A stretch of 64,000 nt of DNA from Chitinophaga sp. HK235 (GCF_018255755.1 NZ_CP073766.1:5578501-5642500), one strand, 5' to 3'; counted from the first letter of the stretch, positions 16,901-25,686 are shown. Program-made: numbers and translations. Notes: generated by a model not told the origin, from the letters alone.

Positions 16901-17148
16901 CTTATTGCTGTTTTTTGGGTCAGTGTTTGCTGTTAAGTGGCTCATAGCCATGGCAAATGTACGTTATACGGAAAAATATTATATAAATATGCGGCAGCTT
17001 TATTAATTTGGGCATCCCCGTTAGGCTGATTTTCATGGGAATGCGCCACAGTGGCAAGTTTAACAGCACTTTAACGGGCATTTCACATAGTGATAAGTTT
17101 TATTTGACAAGAGAATGTTTATTTTAGCACACTTGAAAAATTAACAGC

Positions 17149-18150
17149 ATGGAAAATACAACGTCCGATATCCGGCAACTAAATGAAAAAATTCACCAGG
17201 CGAGTGCTTTTGTGGACCTCCTGAACATGGAGCTGAGCAAGGTAATCGTGGGACAGCGCTATATGGTGGAGAGATTGCTCATCGGCTTGCTGGCACAGGG
17301 ACACGTACTGCTCGAAGGGGTGCCCGGCCTTGCAAAAACCTTGTCTATCAAATCGCTGTCATCCGCTATCAACGCTAAATTCAGCCGTATTCAGTTTACG
17401 CCTGACCTGTTGCCCGCGGACGTGATCGGTACTATGATCTACAATCAGCAGAAGAATGAGTTTGTAGTACGTAAAGGACCTATCTTCGCCAACTTCATCC
17501 TGGCAGATGAGATCAACCGCGCCCCTGCCAAAGTACAGAGCGCCCTGCTGGAAGCCATGCAGGAAAGGCAGATCACCATCGGTGACACTACTTTCAAACT
17601 GGATGATCCTTTCCTGGTACTGGCCACCCAGAACCCGATAGAACAGGAAGGTACCTATACCCTGCCTGAAGCTCAGGTAGACCGTTTCATGCTGAAAGTA
17701 GTGATCGGATATCCTACCAAGGAAGAAGAAAGACACATCATCCGTCAGAACCTCAACCCGGAAGCCACCACGCCTATCCGTGCGGTGATACAGCCCTCCG
17801 ATATCCTGGAAGCGCGCAGACTGGTAAGGGAAGTATATATGGATGAAAAAATCGAAAAATATATCATCGATATTGTTTTTGCTACCCGTAATCCGGAAGA
17901 ATACAAGTTGCAGAAGCTGAAGCCATTGATCTCCTACGGTGGATCTCCAAGGGCCAGCATCAACCTGGCCCTGGCCGCAAAAGCCTATGCCTTCATGAAA
18001 CGCAGAGGGTATGTTATTCCGGAAGACGTACGCAACATCTGCTTCGACGTAATGCGCCACCGTGTGGGACTGACTTATGAAGCAGAAGCAGAAAACGTTA
18101 CGAGTGAAAACATCCTGAGCGAAATTCTTAACGCAGTAGAAGTGCCATAA
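17149..18150 (+). CDS. MoxR-family AAA+ ATPase
   Basis: A cytoplasmic AAA+ ATPase of 333 aa, thought to act as a chaperone or activator for VWA-domain partners. Visible motifs: Walker A GVPGLAKT, Walker B ILADEINRAP, AMQERQITIGD, and sensor 1 VLATQNPIEQEGTYTLPEAQVDRF, all diagnostic of MoxR. It is the first gene of a tight four-gene cluster with DUF58, a BatD-like protein and a VWA protein (gaps of 10, 25 and 37 bases), the arrangement known as MoxR/Bat. It follows an AT-rich upstream region. Confidence 0.95.
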   Translation: MENTTSDIRQLNEKIHQASAFVDLLNMELSKVIVGQRYMVERLLIGLLAQGHVLLEGVPGLAKTLSIKSLSSAINAKFSRIQFTPDLLPADVIGTMIYNQQKNEFVVRKGPIFANFILADEINRAPAKVQSALLEAMQERQITIGDTTFKLDDPFLVLATQNPIEQEGTYTLPEAQVDRFMLKVVIGYPTKEEERHIIRQNLNPEATTPIRAVIQPSDILEARRLVREVYMDEKIEKYIIDIVFATRNPEEYKLQKLKPLISYGGSPRASINLALAAKAYAFMKRRGYVIPEDVRNICFDVMRHRVGLTYEAEAENVTSENILSEILNAVEVP

Positions 18151-18160
18151 GCCAATTTTT

Positions 18161-19033
18161 ATGATATTGGAGACTGCCGAAATATTAAAGAAGGTAAGAC
18201 AGATCGAAATCAAGACCAAAGGACTTACCAACCATATTTTCGCGGGCGAATACCATTCCGCCTTCAAAGGCCGTGGTATGTCGTTCAGCGAAGTAAGGGA
18301 CTATCACTTTGGTGATGACGTACGGTCTATCGACTGGAACGTGACAGCACGCTTTAATCACCCGTTTGTAAAGGTCTTCGAAGAAGAACGGGAGCTGACA
18401 GTGATGCTGCTGGTGGATATGAGCGAAAGCTCTTCCTTCGGTACACAAAAAAGGGATAAACGGGAGCTGATCACAGAACTATGTGCTGTGCTGGCTTTTT
18501 CCGCCATCAAAAACAATGATAAGGTGGGCGTTATTTTCTTCAGCGACGGCATGGAGAGATATATCCCTCCGAAAAAAGGTAAATCACATATCCTGTTCAT
18601 TATCCGTGAGCTACTATCGTTCACGCCTAAACGAAAAGGTACCAATATCAAGGAAACACTGCGTTTTTTCAACAACGCAACCAAAAAACGCAGTATCGTG
18701 TTTCTGCTGAGCGACTTCCTGTCCGGCAACTACCAGGATGCCCTGAACATCGCTGCCAAAAGGCATGATGTGGTAGGGATACAGGTATATGACCAGCGTG
18801 ACAGGGAACTGCCGCCGGTAGGGCTTATCCAGGTGGCAGATGCTGAAACAGGCACCACACAATGGATAGATACCGCCGACCGCCGGGTAAGACAGTACTA
18901 TGAGTACCAGTTTGCACAGCACGCACAATATTGCAAAAATGCCTTTATGAAAAGTGGTGCAGAGCTGATGAGCATCCGTACGGATGAAGACTACGTGAAA
19001 GCGTTGCAGACATTTTTCCTGAACAGGGCATAA
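18161..19033 (+). CDS. DUF58 domain protein of the MoxR cluster
   Basis: A soluble 290-aa protein of the DUF58 family, a VWA-like fold. The hallmark is GRGMSFSEVRDYHFGDDVRSIDWNVTAR, read here at about residues 38-66, followed by LLVDMSESSSFG, a degenerate MIDAS (DxSxS) motif. It is the usual partner of MoxR ATPases; exact biochemistry is unknown, with proposed roles in complex assembly or stress tolerance. It begins 10 bases after the moxR-type gene, implying translational linkage. Confidence 0.92.
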   Translation: MILETAEILKKVRQIEIKTKGLTNHIFAGEYHSAFKGRGMSFSEVRDYHFGDDVRSIDWNVTARFNHPFVKVFEEERELTVMLLVDMSESSSFGTQKRDKRELITELCAVLAFSAIKNNDKVGVIFFSDGMERYIPPKKGKSHILFIIRELLSFTPKRKGTNIKETLRFFNNATKKRSIVFLLSDFLSGNYQDALNIAAKRHDVVGIQVYDQRDRELPPVGLIQVADAETGTTQWIDTADRRVRQYYEYQFAQHAQYCKNAFMKSGAELMSIRTDEDYVKALQTFFLNRA

Positions 19034-19058
19034 GTTAATAAGGAGAGCAATTTCAGAC

Positions 19059-20051
19059 ATGTATAAACAGCAAGTTATAAGGCGTATATTTTTATGTTTC
19101 TTTATGGGATTGTTGTATCCGTTAAGCCTGCTGGCACAAAACACCCTGGAGGTGACAGCGAAGGCGGATACGGGCAGCATCCGGATAGGAGAACAGATAA
19201 AGTTACACCTGAGCGCCACCGTACCGGCGGCGACTTTCAGCAAATCCGACTTCAAGCTGCTGTTTCCCGTAGTGCCGGACTCCCTGGACCACTTCGAGGT
19301 GGTGTCCCGTACTTCTCTGGACACCGTGTCCCGGCAGGACATGAAAGTGTTGCAGCAAACCCTTACCCTTACCAGCTTTGACTCCGGACATTGGGAATTT
19401 CCCCCTTTAAAATTTGAAGTGTATGGCGCCACTGCTGCCAACAGCATAGATACCTTGTTCAGCCAACCGCTGGGCTTCGATGTCAACACCGTGGCGGTAG
19501 ACACTTCCAAAGCCTTTAAACCGATCAAGACGGTGCAAGCAGTGCCCTGGAACATCTGGGACTACTGGCTGTATATCGTGATCGGCGCTGCCGTAGTGCT
19601 GATAGCACTGGGCCTGTGGCTGTATTTCCGTAAACGTCCGGAAAAGAAACCAGTAGAAACACTGCCGCTGGTGACACCTTACGAGCTGGCTATACAACAG
19701 CTGAAAGCTCTCAAGGATGAAAAGCTGTGGCAGCAGGGTGATGTAAAACAATACTATACCAGACTGACAGATATTTTGCGTAGCTATTTCGAACACCAGT
19801 TTGGTATCGCTGCGCTGGAACAGACCAGCGAGGAGTTGTTAAATAACATCAGACCGGTCACCAAGCTGAATCAGCAGCGCGATAAATTGCGCTCCCTGCT
19901 GGCGATAGCGGACCTTGCCAAGTTTGCCAAACTGCAGCCTACTGACGACGAGCATGAGGACTGTATGCGCAAAACCGAAGAAATACTGGAGTGGACACGG
20001 CCCAGAGAAGAGCCGGTAACCGCAGTACAAGGTGAAAAACCGCAGGCATAA
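19059..20051 (+). CDS. BatD-like membrane protein of the MoxR cluster
   Basis: A 330-aa protein: signal peptide to about residue 27 (SLLAQ), a periplasmic beta-rich domain (about 28-160), a single membrane helix around 170-192 (YIVIGAAVVLIALGLWLYF), and a cytoplasmic helical domain with LTDILRSYFEHQFG and a Glu/Arg-rich tail. This order fits the BatD/DUF4381-like proteins found between DUF58 and VWA genes. No catalytic motif is seen. The function is inferred only from the neighbourhood. Confidence 0.75.
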   Translation: MYKQQVIRRIFLCFFMGLLYPLSLLAQNTLEVTAKADTGSIRIGEQIKLHLSATVPAATFSKSDFKLLFPVVPDSLDHFEVVSRTSLDTVSRQDMKVLQQTLTLTSFDSGHWEFPPLKFEVYGATAANSIDTLFSQPLGFDVNTVAVDTSKAFKPIKTVQAVPWNIWDYWLYIVIGAAVVLIALGLWLYFRKRPEKKPVETLPLVTPYELAIQQLKALKDEKLWQQGDVKQYYTRLTDILRSYFEHQFGIAALEQTSEELLNNIRPVTKLNQQRDKLRSLLAIADLAKFAKLQPTDDEHEDCMRKTEEILEWTRPREEPVTAVQGEKPQA

Positions 20052-20088
20052 GGGGCTGTAATTAGTAATTTGTAACCGTATTTAAGTA

Positions 20089-21099
20089 ATGGATTTTTCA
20101 GCGTGGAAAAATATTGAATTTGCCCATCCGGTTTTCTTCTGGCTTTTACTGCTGATACCGGTGATGATATACTGGCGCACTGTCCGGCGTAAAAAGGCGC
20201 AGGGCGTGATGATGGTATCATCCGTAGAAGGCCTTAAAGGCCTGCCGGTATCCTGGAAAGTACGTTTCCGGCCGGTATTGCTGGCCCTGCGGGTATTGGC
20301 GTATGCAGCACTGGTAACAGCGCTGGCACGGCCACAGACCTCCAATACATCCGAGAATATCGACAGTGAAGGGATCGATATTGTAATGGCTGTGGACATC
20401 TCCGGCAGTATGCTGGCAGAGGATCTGCAGCCCAACAGGATGGAAGCCGCCAAAAAAGTGGCCATGGACTTCGTTGACAAACGTATCAGCGATCGTATTG
20501 GCCTGGTGGTGTTTTCCGGAGAAAGCTTTACGCAGTGCCCTATCACCACCGATCATACCGTGTTGAAGAACCAGATCATACAGGTGAAAAGCGGTATGTT
20601 GCAGGATGGTACAGCCATCGGTATGGGACTGGCCACTTCAGTGGACCGCCTGCGCAACAGTCATGCTAAAAGCAAGGTGATCATACTGCTGACAGATGGT
20701 GTTAATAACACCGGTCTCGTAGATCCGCTGACAGCCCTGGAAATAGCCAAGGCATTCAAAATCCGTGTATATACCATCGGGGTGGGCACCATCGGCAAAG
20801 CCCCCTTCCCCATGCCTATGGCGGATGGTAGCGTACAGATGGTGATGCAGGACGTACAGATTGATGAGCCACTGATGAAAAAGATCTCCAAAGAAACGGG
20901 TGGTAAGTATTTCCGTGCCACCAATACGGCAGATCTGAAAAACATCTATAGTGAAATTGACCAGCTGGAGAAAACAAAAGTAGAGATCACTTCCTACAAA
21001 CGTTATGCAGAGCATTTCTTCCCACTGGCTATGCTGGCCCTGGCCTGCATCCTGCTGGAAGTTGTCCTGCGTTATTCCGTATTCAGAAGTTTACCATAA
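20089..21099 (+). CDS. VWA-domain membrane protein (BatA-like)
   Basis: A 336-aa protein with two N-terminal membrane helices (about 14-30 and 61-80), a von Willebrand A domain (about 90-290) and a C-terminal membrane helix (about 311-330). The MIDAS metal site is complete: DISGS, the Thr in QDGTAIG, and the Asp in LLTDGVNN. It resembles BatA. It is the last gene of the cluster, ended by the hairpin at 21117-21157. BatB, BatC and further BatD-type genes often follow in Bacteroidota but are absent here. Confidence 0.92.
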   Translation: MDFSAWKNIEFAHPVFFWLLLLIPVMIYWRTVRRKKAQGVMMVSSVEGLKGLPVSWKVRFRPVLLALRVLAYAALVTALARPQTSNTSENIDSEGIDIVMAVDISGSMLAEDLQPNRMEAAKKVAMDFVDKRISDRIGLVVFSGESFTQCPITTDHTVLKNQIIQVKSGMLQDGTAIGMGLATSVDRLRNSHAKSKVIILLTDGVNNTGLVDPLTALEIAKAFKIRVYTIGVGTIGKAPFPMPMADGSVQMVMQDVQIDEPLMKKISKETGGKYFRATNTADLKNIYSEIDQLEKTKVEITSYKRYAEHFFPLAMLALACILLEVVLRYSVFRSLP

Positions 21100-21116
21100 A
21101 CTATTTACACCAGACA

Positions 21117-21160
21117 CAAAGGCGCTAAGGCATCTTCCGGGATCCCTGGCGCCTTTGCTG
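21117..21160 (+). terminator. Hairpin after the VWA gene
   Basis: CAAAGGCGC at 21117-21125 pairs with GCGCCTTTG at 21149-21157. The 23-base loop contains its own small palindrome CGGGATCCC-like stretch. It shares its core with the hairpins at 3208 and 13164. Confidence 0.55.
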
Positions 21161-21180
21161 TTTTGGTACCTTGTTCCCGC

Positions 21181-21211
21181 TTGGCCGCTTTGTTTGAAAA
21201 AATTACCTTTG
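21181..21211 (+). promoter_or_regulatory. Probable promoter of rsgA
   Basis: TTG at 21181-21183, 20 bases, then TACCTTTG at 21204-21211: an exact match to the Bacteroidota pattern. The predicted 5' end lies about 12-15 bases before the TTG start codon of rsgA, supporting that start. Confidence 0.65.
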
Positions 21212-21230
21212 GGGACAATATAATTTTCTA

Positions 21231-22166
21231 TTGCAAGCAACAGTATATAAATCGACAGGCAGCTGGTATGTGGTGAAAACTGCTACAGGAGAGACATTTC
21301 AGGCCCGGATGAAAGGGATTTTCAAAAAAAATGATGATATCACTTCCACCAATCCTATTGCCGTAGGCGATGTTGTGGAGATTGCTCCCGATGACAGCGA
21401 TGCCAATGCGAAAAACGCCATGATCACTGCGATCGGGGAACGGCGCAACTATATCGTGCGCAGCTCTCCCCATGGGCGTCATAAAAAACATATCGTGGCC
21501 GCCAATCTGGACCAGGCCATGCTGATCTGCACTATTAAAGAGCCACGTACCTCTCTGGGGTTCATTGACCGTTTTCTGGTAACGGCCGCAGCCTATCATG
21601 TTCCGGCCATTCTGGTGTTCAACAAAAAAGACATCTACAAGGCGAAGGAGATGGAGCTGTATGAGGCTATTGAGGCTTTGTACACCGAAATAGGCTATCA
21701 GGTGAAGCTGATATCTGCTACCACCCAAGAGGGTATTGAAGAGATCCAGGCCATACTGAAAGACAAAACCACCCTGATGTCGGGTCACTCCGGCGTGGGC
21801 AAGTCGTCACTGATCAATGACCTGATGCCCGGGCTGGACCTGCGCACCACCGCTGTCAGCGGCTGGAGCGGTAAAGGGCTGCATACCACTACGTTTGCGG
21901 AAATGTTCGACCTGCCGGGAGGTGGCTGTCTGATAGATACCCCCGGAGTACGTGAATTCGGTATTGCAGAGATTGAGAAGACAGAGCTGTCTCATTATTT
22001 CCTGGAGATGGTGCCCTTTCTATCGCAGTGCCAGTTCAACAACTGTTTGCATCTCAACGAGCCCGGATGCGCTGTAAAAGCAGCCGTGGAAGCCGGAGAG
22101 ATTGACCCTGAGCGATATGTGAGCTATGCTACCATCCTGGAGAGCATCCAGGAAGAACAATACTGA
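21231..22166 (+). CDS. rsgA: Ribosome small-subunit-dependent GTPase A
   Basis: A circularly permuted GTPase that checks late 30S ribosome assembly. It has 311 aa. An N-terminal OB-fold (about 1-75) is followed by the permuted G motifs: G4 NKKD at 131-134, G1 GHSGVGKSSL at 185-194, G3 DTPG at 236-239. The C-terminal zinc site is complete, with C267, C272, H274 and C280. The start is a TTG; the first in-frame ATG would remove 26 residues of the conserved OB-fold, and the promoter at 21181-21211 fits the TTG. Its stop codon abuts that of the convergent small lipoprotein gene with no intervening base. Confidence 0.96.
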   Translation: MQATVYKSTGSWYVVKTATGETFQARMKGIFKKNDDITSTNPIAVGDVVEIAPDDSDANAKNAMITAIGERRNYIVRSSPHGRHKKHIVAANLDQAMLICTIKEPRTSLGFIDRFLVTAAAYHVPAILVFNKKDIYKAKEMELYEAIEALYTEIGYQVKLISATTQEGIEEIQAILKDKTTLMSGHSGVGKSSLINDLMPGLDLRTTAVSGWSGKGLHTTTFAEMFDLPGGGCLIDTPGVREFGIAEIEKTELSHYFLEMVPFLSQCQFNNCLHLNEPGCAVKAAVEAGEIDPERYVSYATILESIQEEQY

Positions 22167-22307
22167 TTATCTTTTGGGTTTGTTGAGTTCATCGAGGACT
22201 TTTTCTGCGCCCCAGTTGCGGCGGGGCAGCGGGCAGCCTTTTTTACGGGTACGGCAGGCGGTAAGGGCCATGATGGCCAGCAGGGCAAGGACGATTATTC
22301 TACGCAT
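22167..22307 (-). CDS. Tiny lipoprotein (46 aa) with KKGCP motif
   Basis: A 46-residue reading frame: MRRIIVLALLAIMALTAC gives a clear lipoprotein signal with lipobox LTAC (Cys18), then a very short mature part with RTRKKGCPLPRRN and a helical tail ending LNKPKR. The second cysteine sits in a GCP motif shared with its neighbour at 22320-22469. The two genes are 12 bases apart and follow the gamma-carbonic-anhydrase gene on the same strand. The function is unknown. It is too short for routine gene callers but has start, signal and spacing that make sense. Confidence 0.7.
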   Translation of the reverse strand: MRRIIVLALLAIMALTACRTRKKGCPLPRRNWGAEKVLDELNKPKR

Positions 22308-22319
22308 AACAAGGTTTTA

Positions 22320-22469
22320 CTAGAATAAACGCATTTGTTTGCCAGCTTTGCGGTTGGAACGCTGTAAATCTTTTTTATTGTAACCGGTGGCGGGACACCC
22401 GTATTTCTGCGAAGAGCAGCCTGGCAGCAGAATAGCAGCCAAAAGGAGCAGGCAAATAAACATTTTCAT
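22320..22469 (-). CDS. Tiny lipoprotein (49 aa) with KYGCP motif
   Basis: A 49-residue frame beginning MKMFICLLLLAAILLPGC: lipobox LPGC with Cys18, then SSQKYGCPATGYNKK and a basic tail. The GCP motif follows the lipid anchor by about six residues, as in the gene next to it. Short lipoproteins with a GCPA-type motif are familiar in Bacteroidota, but I know of no assigned function. It lies 42 bases downstream of the gamma-carbonic-anhydrase gene and 12 bases upstream of the other tiny lipoprotein, so a three-gene transcript is likely. Confidence 0.72.
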   Translation of the reverse strand: MKMFICLLLLAAILLPGCSSQKYGCPATGYNKKDLQRSNRKAGKQMRLF

Positions 22470-22511
22470 AGAGGGATATTTGCCTGCAATATAATATTTT
22501 TCCCTAAAGTG

Positions 22512-23042
22512 TTATTTTTTCTCCTCCCCTTCTGAGTACCAGGAAGCGTACATGTTGTAATTGTTGGAGATACGGTTGATTTCTCCCTTAATCAGTACCA
22601 TATCAATGTCTTTCACTTTTCTGGCAGGAACGCCTGCCCAGATAGTGCCGGGTTCTACATGGGTACCTGCGAGGATCACAGCGCCTGCAGCGATGATGCT
22701 GTTGCTGCTGATATGGGCATTGTCCATTACAATAGCGCCCATGCCGATCAGTACATCGTTATCTATCGTACAGCCGTGCAGGATGGCGTTATGGCCGATA
22801 GACACATTATTTCCCACAATGGTTTTGGATTTCTCATAGGTACAGTGGATCACGGCTCCATCCTGTATATTAACATTCTCTCCCAGCCGGATGCTGTTCA
22901 CATCACCACGAACAACAGCATTGAACCATACGGTACAACCTTTACCCATTACTACATCGCCTACGATAGTGGCATTGGGCGCGATAAAGCAGCCGTCAGC
23001 AATCTGTGGTGTAAATCCTCTTACTGGTATAATATGAGACAT
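22512..23042 (-). CDS. Gamma-carbonic-anhydrase-like hexapeptide protein
   Basis: A cytoplasmic 176-aa left-handed beta-helix protein of the gamma-CA/YrdA family, usually a trimer with metal at the subunit interface. The zinc-site region is visible: VIHCTYEKS, then SIGHNAILHGC, which supplies three histidines in the usual spacing. Hexapeptide repeats run from about residue 14 to 140. Many such proteins lack measurable carbonic anhydrase activity, so the reaction is uncertain. It is divergent from the aminotransferase gene and probably leads a transcript with the two tiny lipoproteins. Confidence 0.9.
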   Translation of the reverse strand: MSHIIPVRGFTPQIADGCFIAPNATIVGDVVMGKGCTVWFNAVVRGDVNSIRLGENVNIQDGAVIHCTYEKSKTIVGNNVSIGHNAILHGCTIDNDVLIGMGAIVMDNAHISSNSIIAAGAVILAGTHVEPGTIWAGVPARKVKDIDMVLIKGEINRISNNYNMYASWYSEGEEKK

Positions 23043-23068
23043 AACTGATTGTTTTAATGCTTATGTTA

Positions 23069-23076
23069 CAAAGATA
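23069..23076 (-). promoter_or_regulatory. Probable -7 element for the gamma-CA gene
   Basis: TATCTTTG on the minus strand matches TAnnTTTG, 26 bases upstream of the start codon. No convincing -33 box was found. Confidence 0.45.
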
Positions 23077-23127
23077 ACAATTACTAATTAGCGGTTGTTT
23101 TCTACCTTCGCAGAGAATGTAAGAGAT

Positions 23128-24309
23128 ATGAACAACAGGCAACTTTTTTTGCAGCACGTAGCGCAAACATCAGATGCACCGCTGGCCCTGGAGATCGTGA
23201 AAGCGGAAGGCATGTACATGTGGGATGTCAACGGAAAGAAATTTCTGGACCTGATTGCGGGCATCAGCGTATGTAACGTGGGACATTGTCACCCTGCAGT
23301 GGTGAAAGCCATACAGGACCAGGCGCAACAATATATGCACCTGCTGGTATATGGTGAGTTTGTACAGTCGCCTCAGGTGGCTTATGCACAGGCACTAACA
23401 CAACACCTTCCTCAAAACCTCGACTGCGTATACTTCACCAACTCCGGTGCTGAAGCCGTAGAAGGAGCCATGAAACTGGCCAAACGTATCACCGGCAGAG
23501 CAGAGATCGCCGCCTTCAACCGCAGCTATCACGGTTCCACACAGGGTGCCCTCAGTATCCTCGGTGATGAATACTGGCGCAATGCCTATCGCCCGTTGTT
23601 ACCAGGCATACAACACCTGGAATACAACAACTACGCTTCGCTGGAACTGATTACCATCAACACTGCAGCTGTATTCGCAGAAAGTGTACAGGCAGAAGGT
23701 GGTGTGATAGTACCCCAACTGGAATGGATACACGCACTTCGTGCTAAATGTAACGCTACCGGCACACTACTGGTACTGGATGAAATACAGTGTGGTCTTG
23801 GTAGAAACGGTACCCTCTGGGCCTTTGAACAACTGGGCATCACTCCTGACATTCTGTTGCTGGGCAAAGCCCTCGGCGGTGGCATGCCACTGGGTGCTTT
23901 CATCTCCTCCCGCAACATCATGTGGAGCCTCACCAACAGCCCGGTACTCGGACATATCACCACCTTCGGTGGTCATCCTGTGAACTGCGCTGCCGGTCTT
24001 GCTGGTTTCAGCGCATTGTTAGAGGCAGACCTGATCAAAGATGTGAAAAGAAAAGGTGAGCTTTTCCGCCAGCATCTGCAACACCCGGCCATTAAAGCAG
24101 TCCGCTCCCTGGGGCTGATGATGGCGGTAGAACTGGAGAATTTTGCAGTCAACAAAAAAACAATTGATTACTGTATTGAGAATGGTGTGTTAACAGACTG
24201 GTTCCTTTTTGCGCCGGAATGTATGCGAATAGCGCCACCACTGATTATTACAGATGAAGAGATCATACATGCTTGTAAAGTAATCTGTGAAGGATTGGAT
24301 AAATTATAA
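23128..24309 (+). CDS. Class III pyridoxal-phosphate aminotransferase
   Basis: A 393-aa PLP enzyme of the acetylornithine/ornithine/4-aminobutyrate aminotransferase group. Motifs: TNSGAEAVEGAMKLAK (phosphate-binding turn), SYHGST, VLDEIQCGLGR with the pyridine-binding Asp218, and the Schiff-base Lys247 in LLLGKALGGGMPLGAF. The start at 23128 (MNNRQLFLQH) is preferred over 23095, which adds eleven unconserved residues. No arginine or lysine genes lie nearby, so the substrate is open; annotation pipelines would call it an aspartate aminotransferase family protein. It ends in a strong hairpin. Confidence 0.92.
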   Translation: MNNRQLFLQHVAQTSDAPLALEIVKAEGMYMWDVNGKKFLDLIAGISVCNVGHCHPAVVKAIQDQAQQYMHLLVYGEFVQSPQVAYAQALTQHLPQNLDCVYFTNSGAEAVEGAMKLAKRITGRAEIAAFNRSYHGSTQGALSILGDEYWRNAYRPLLPGIQHLEYNNYASLELITINTAAVFAESVQAEGGVIVPQLEWIHALRAKCNATGTLLVLDEIQCGLGRNGTLWAFEQLGITPDILLLGKALGGGMPLGAFISSRNIMWSLTNSPVLGHITTFGGHPVNCAAGLAGFSALLEADLIKDVKRKGELFRQHLQHPAIKAVRSLGLMMAVELENFAVNKKTIDYCIENGVLTDWFLFAPECMRIAPPLIITDEEIIHACKVICEGLDKL

Positions 24310-24343
24310 AAAAAGCGGCAGAGAGATCTGCCGCTTTTTTTTT
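24308..24343 (+). terminator. Strong hairpin terminator after the aminotransferase
   Basis: AGCGGCAGA at 24314-24322 pairs with 24327-24335 around loop GAGA, flanked by A-run and T-run that extend the stem and supply a U-tract. It probably also serves the convergent gene at 24355. Confidence 0.88.
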
Positions 24344-24354
24344 GCTATATCTTA

Positions 24355-24828
24355 TCAGTTTTTGATTTTTGGTGGTGCCGCCGACTTCTCTCTTTCAATC
24401 CGTTTTTTCTTTAACTCTTCAGGCGTATAGAAAATTACTTTACTGATTTTAGTAGCATCATCAGAAAAGAAGAAGATGTCAGCCTGATACAGTTCAGGGA
24501 ATTGAAGATCCTTGTTGTAATAGCAGTAGGTATAACGTGTACCTTCTTTCTCTTTTACAGGGATAATACCCGGCTCTGCTTTTTTGATGGCGATAGCAAT
24601 CTGTTTGGTAGCCTCCTTCAGCTTGTCTTTAAACGCTTTGTTCACGATGATTTTGTGTTCATCTATCATAGAGATGGCGTTATCCTGCATATCCTGTTCC
24701 AGGAAATACATGAATTGAATAGCGGTTGTTTTTTGTTCCGGAGTTCCGATTTGATGCGATTGGGCTTGCGTTCCTATCCAGAGACAGGAAAAGATTATCG
24801 TTGCAAAAAGGCTTGACTTTTTTAGCAT
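24355..24828 (-). CDS. Secreted hypothetical protein
   Basis: Not recognised. It is a 157-aa protein with a signal peptide (about 1-22, ending TQAQ) and a small alpha/beta mature domain: a helical N-terminal half (FMYFLEQDMQDNAISMIDEHK), then strands YTYCYYNK and ADIFFFSDDATKISKVIFYT, and a basic tail ELKKKRIEREKSAAPP. The fold suggests a small secreted domain of the NTF2/DUF3887 kind, but this is a guess. It has its own 3' hairpin and lies beside the AT-rich orphan patch. Confidence 0.75.
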   Translation of the reverse strand: MLKKSSLFATIIFSCLWIGTQAQSHQIGTPEQKTTAIQFMYFLEQDMQDNAISMIDEHKIIVNKAFKDKLKEATKQIAIAIKKAEPGIIPVKEKEGTRYTYCYYNKDLQFPELYQADIFFFSDDATKISKVIFYTPEELKKKRIEREKSAAPPKIKN

Positions 24829-25088
24829 AGGTTTAAAGGAAATAATGTTGTTCTTTTAATGATGGTTACTGCTCAAGTAACAGTTTTTGTAACAGCGGTG
24901 CAATGATAAATAATAAAATGGCAATAGTCAATCAGGTTTAGGGTTACTTTCACTAAACTGCTGAAGGGAATAGCATCTGAGCGCCAGGTATTTTTGCTAA
25001 TTTCTACCTGAACCTAAATTGTAGTATCTTGATTGGTATAAGATTTCAAATAGGTAATGCTTTTAGTTTTGCTACAAATTCTAAATCT

Positions 25089-25409
25089 CTAGCGATGAGG
25101 GATAGTAAAAACAAAATATATACTTAGCAATACATTTACTAAAATGGACCAGGAGATTGTTTCATTAAAAAGCCTTTTGTTTAAACTATTATCGCACGTT
25201 TCAGCGCGCCAAAAGTAAATGATATAGAACAACGTATAGGCTATATTAAGTAGCAGTAAATGGAAAAGAATGAATGGCAACATAAAAAAGTTTACAGATG
25301 CGCTGTTGAACTGTACCATTATCACCATACAAAGTATGCCGGCTAAAATCGTGTAGATATTTAACCGTAGTCTGTTTGACTCCCACCATTTTATTATATC
25401 CTTATTCAT
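25089..25409 (-). CDS. Small membrane protein, orphan
   Basis: Not recognised. It has 106 aa with three hydrophobic helices (about 18-36, 42-66 and 86-104) and short polar loops, likely an inner-membrane protein. Its start overlaps the end of the upstream lipoprotein gene by 8 bases, suggesting translational coupling. Base composition is clearly more AT-rich than the surrounding genes, and the protein shows no familiar motif, so it may be strain- or lineage-specific. It is followed toward 24829 by 260 bases in which I see no gene. Confidence 0.6.
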   Translation of the reverse strand: MNKDIIKWWESNRLRLNIYTILAGILCMVIMVQFNSASVNFFMLPFILFHLLLLNIAYTLFYIIYFWRAETCDNSLNKRLFNETISWSILVNVLLSIYFVFTIPHR

Positions 25410-25650
25410 ATTTCATGTAGAGATGTGGAAAAAGCAATGAAGTGTCGAATCGGTGGGTGTAACAAAAAATCAACTCATTACTATCGGCAATAGTTACAGG
25501 ACGTGGAAGTGAAAATCTTCCTGCTTTGGAGATTAAATAATCAAATAAAGAGTCTGCAGTGGTTTTCCTGGTAGAACTGTCCTTACTGACGTGTTGCAGT
25601 TGGCATGAAACCATTAGGAAGATCAATACAGGGAAGTATTTTAACTTCAT
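25402..25650 (-). CDS. Small lipoprotein, orphan
   Basis: Not recognised. It has 82 aa with lipobox FLMVSC (Cys16) after a short hydrophobic signal; the mature part is polar, with SLFDYLISKAGRFSLPRP and an aromatic C-terminus (LYMKYE). It overlaps the membrane-protein gene at 25089-25409 by 8 bases, and the gene at 25687 lies 36 bases upstream, so it is the middle of a run of small genes downstream of the DUF5686 gene. AT-rich like its partner. Confidence 0.6.
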   Translation of the reverse strand: MKLKYFPVLIFLMVSCQLQHVSKDSSTRKTTADSLFDYLISKAGRFSLPRPVTIADSNELIFCYTHRFDTSLLFPHLYMKYE

Positions 25651-25686
25651 ATTTATATAGGGACTTTGATGCTTATACGGGCCTGC

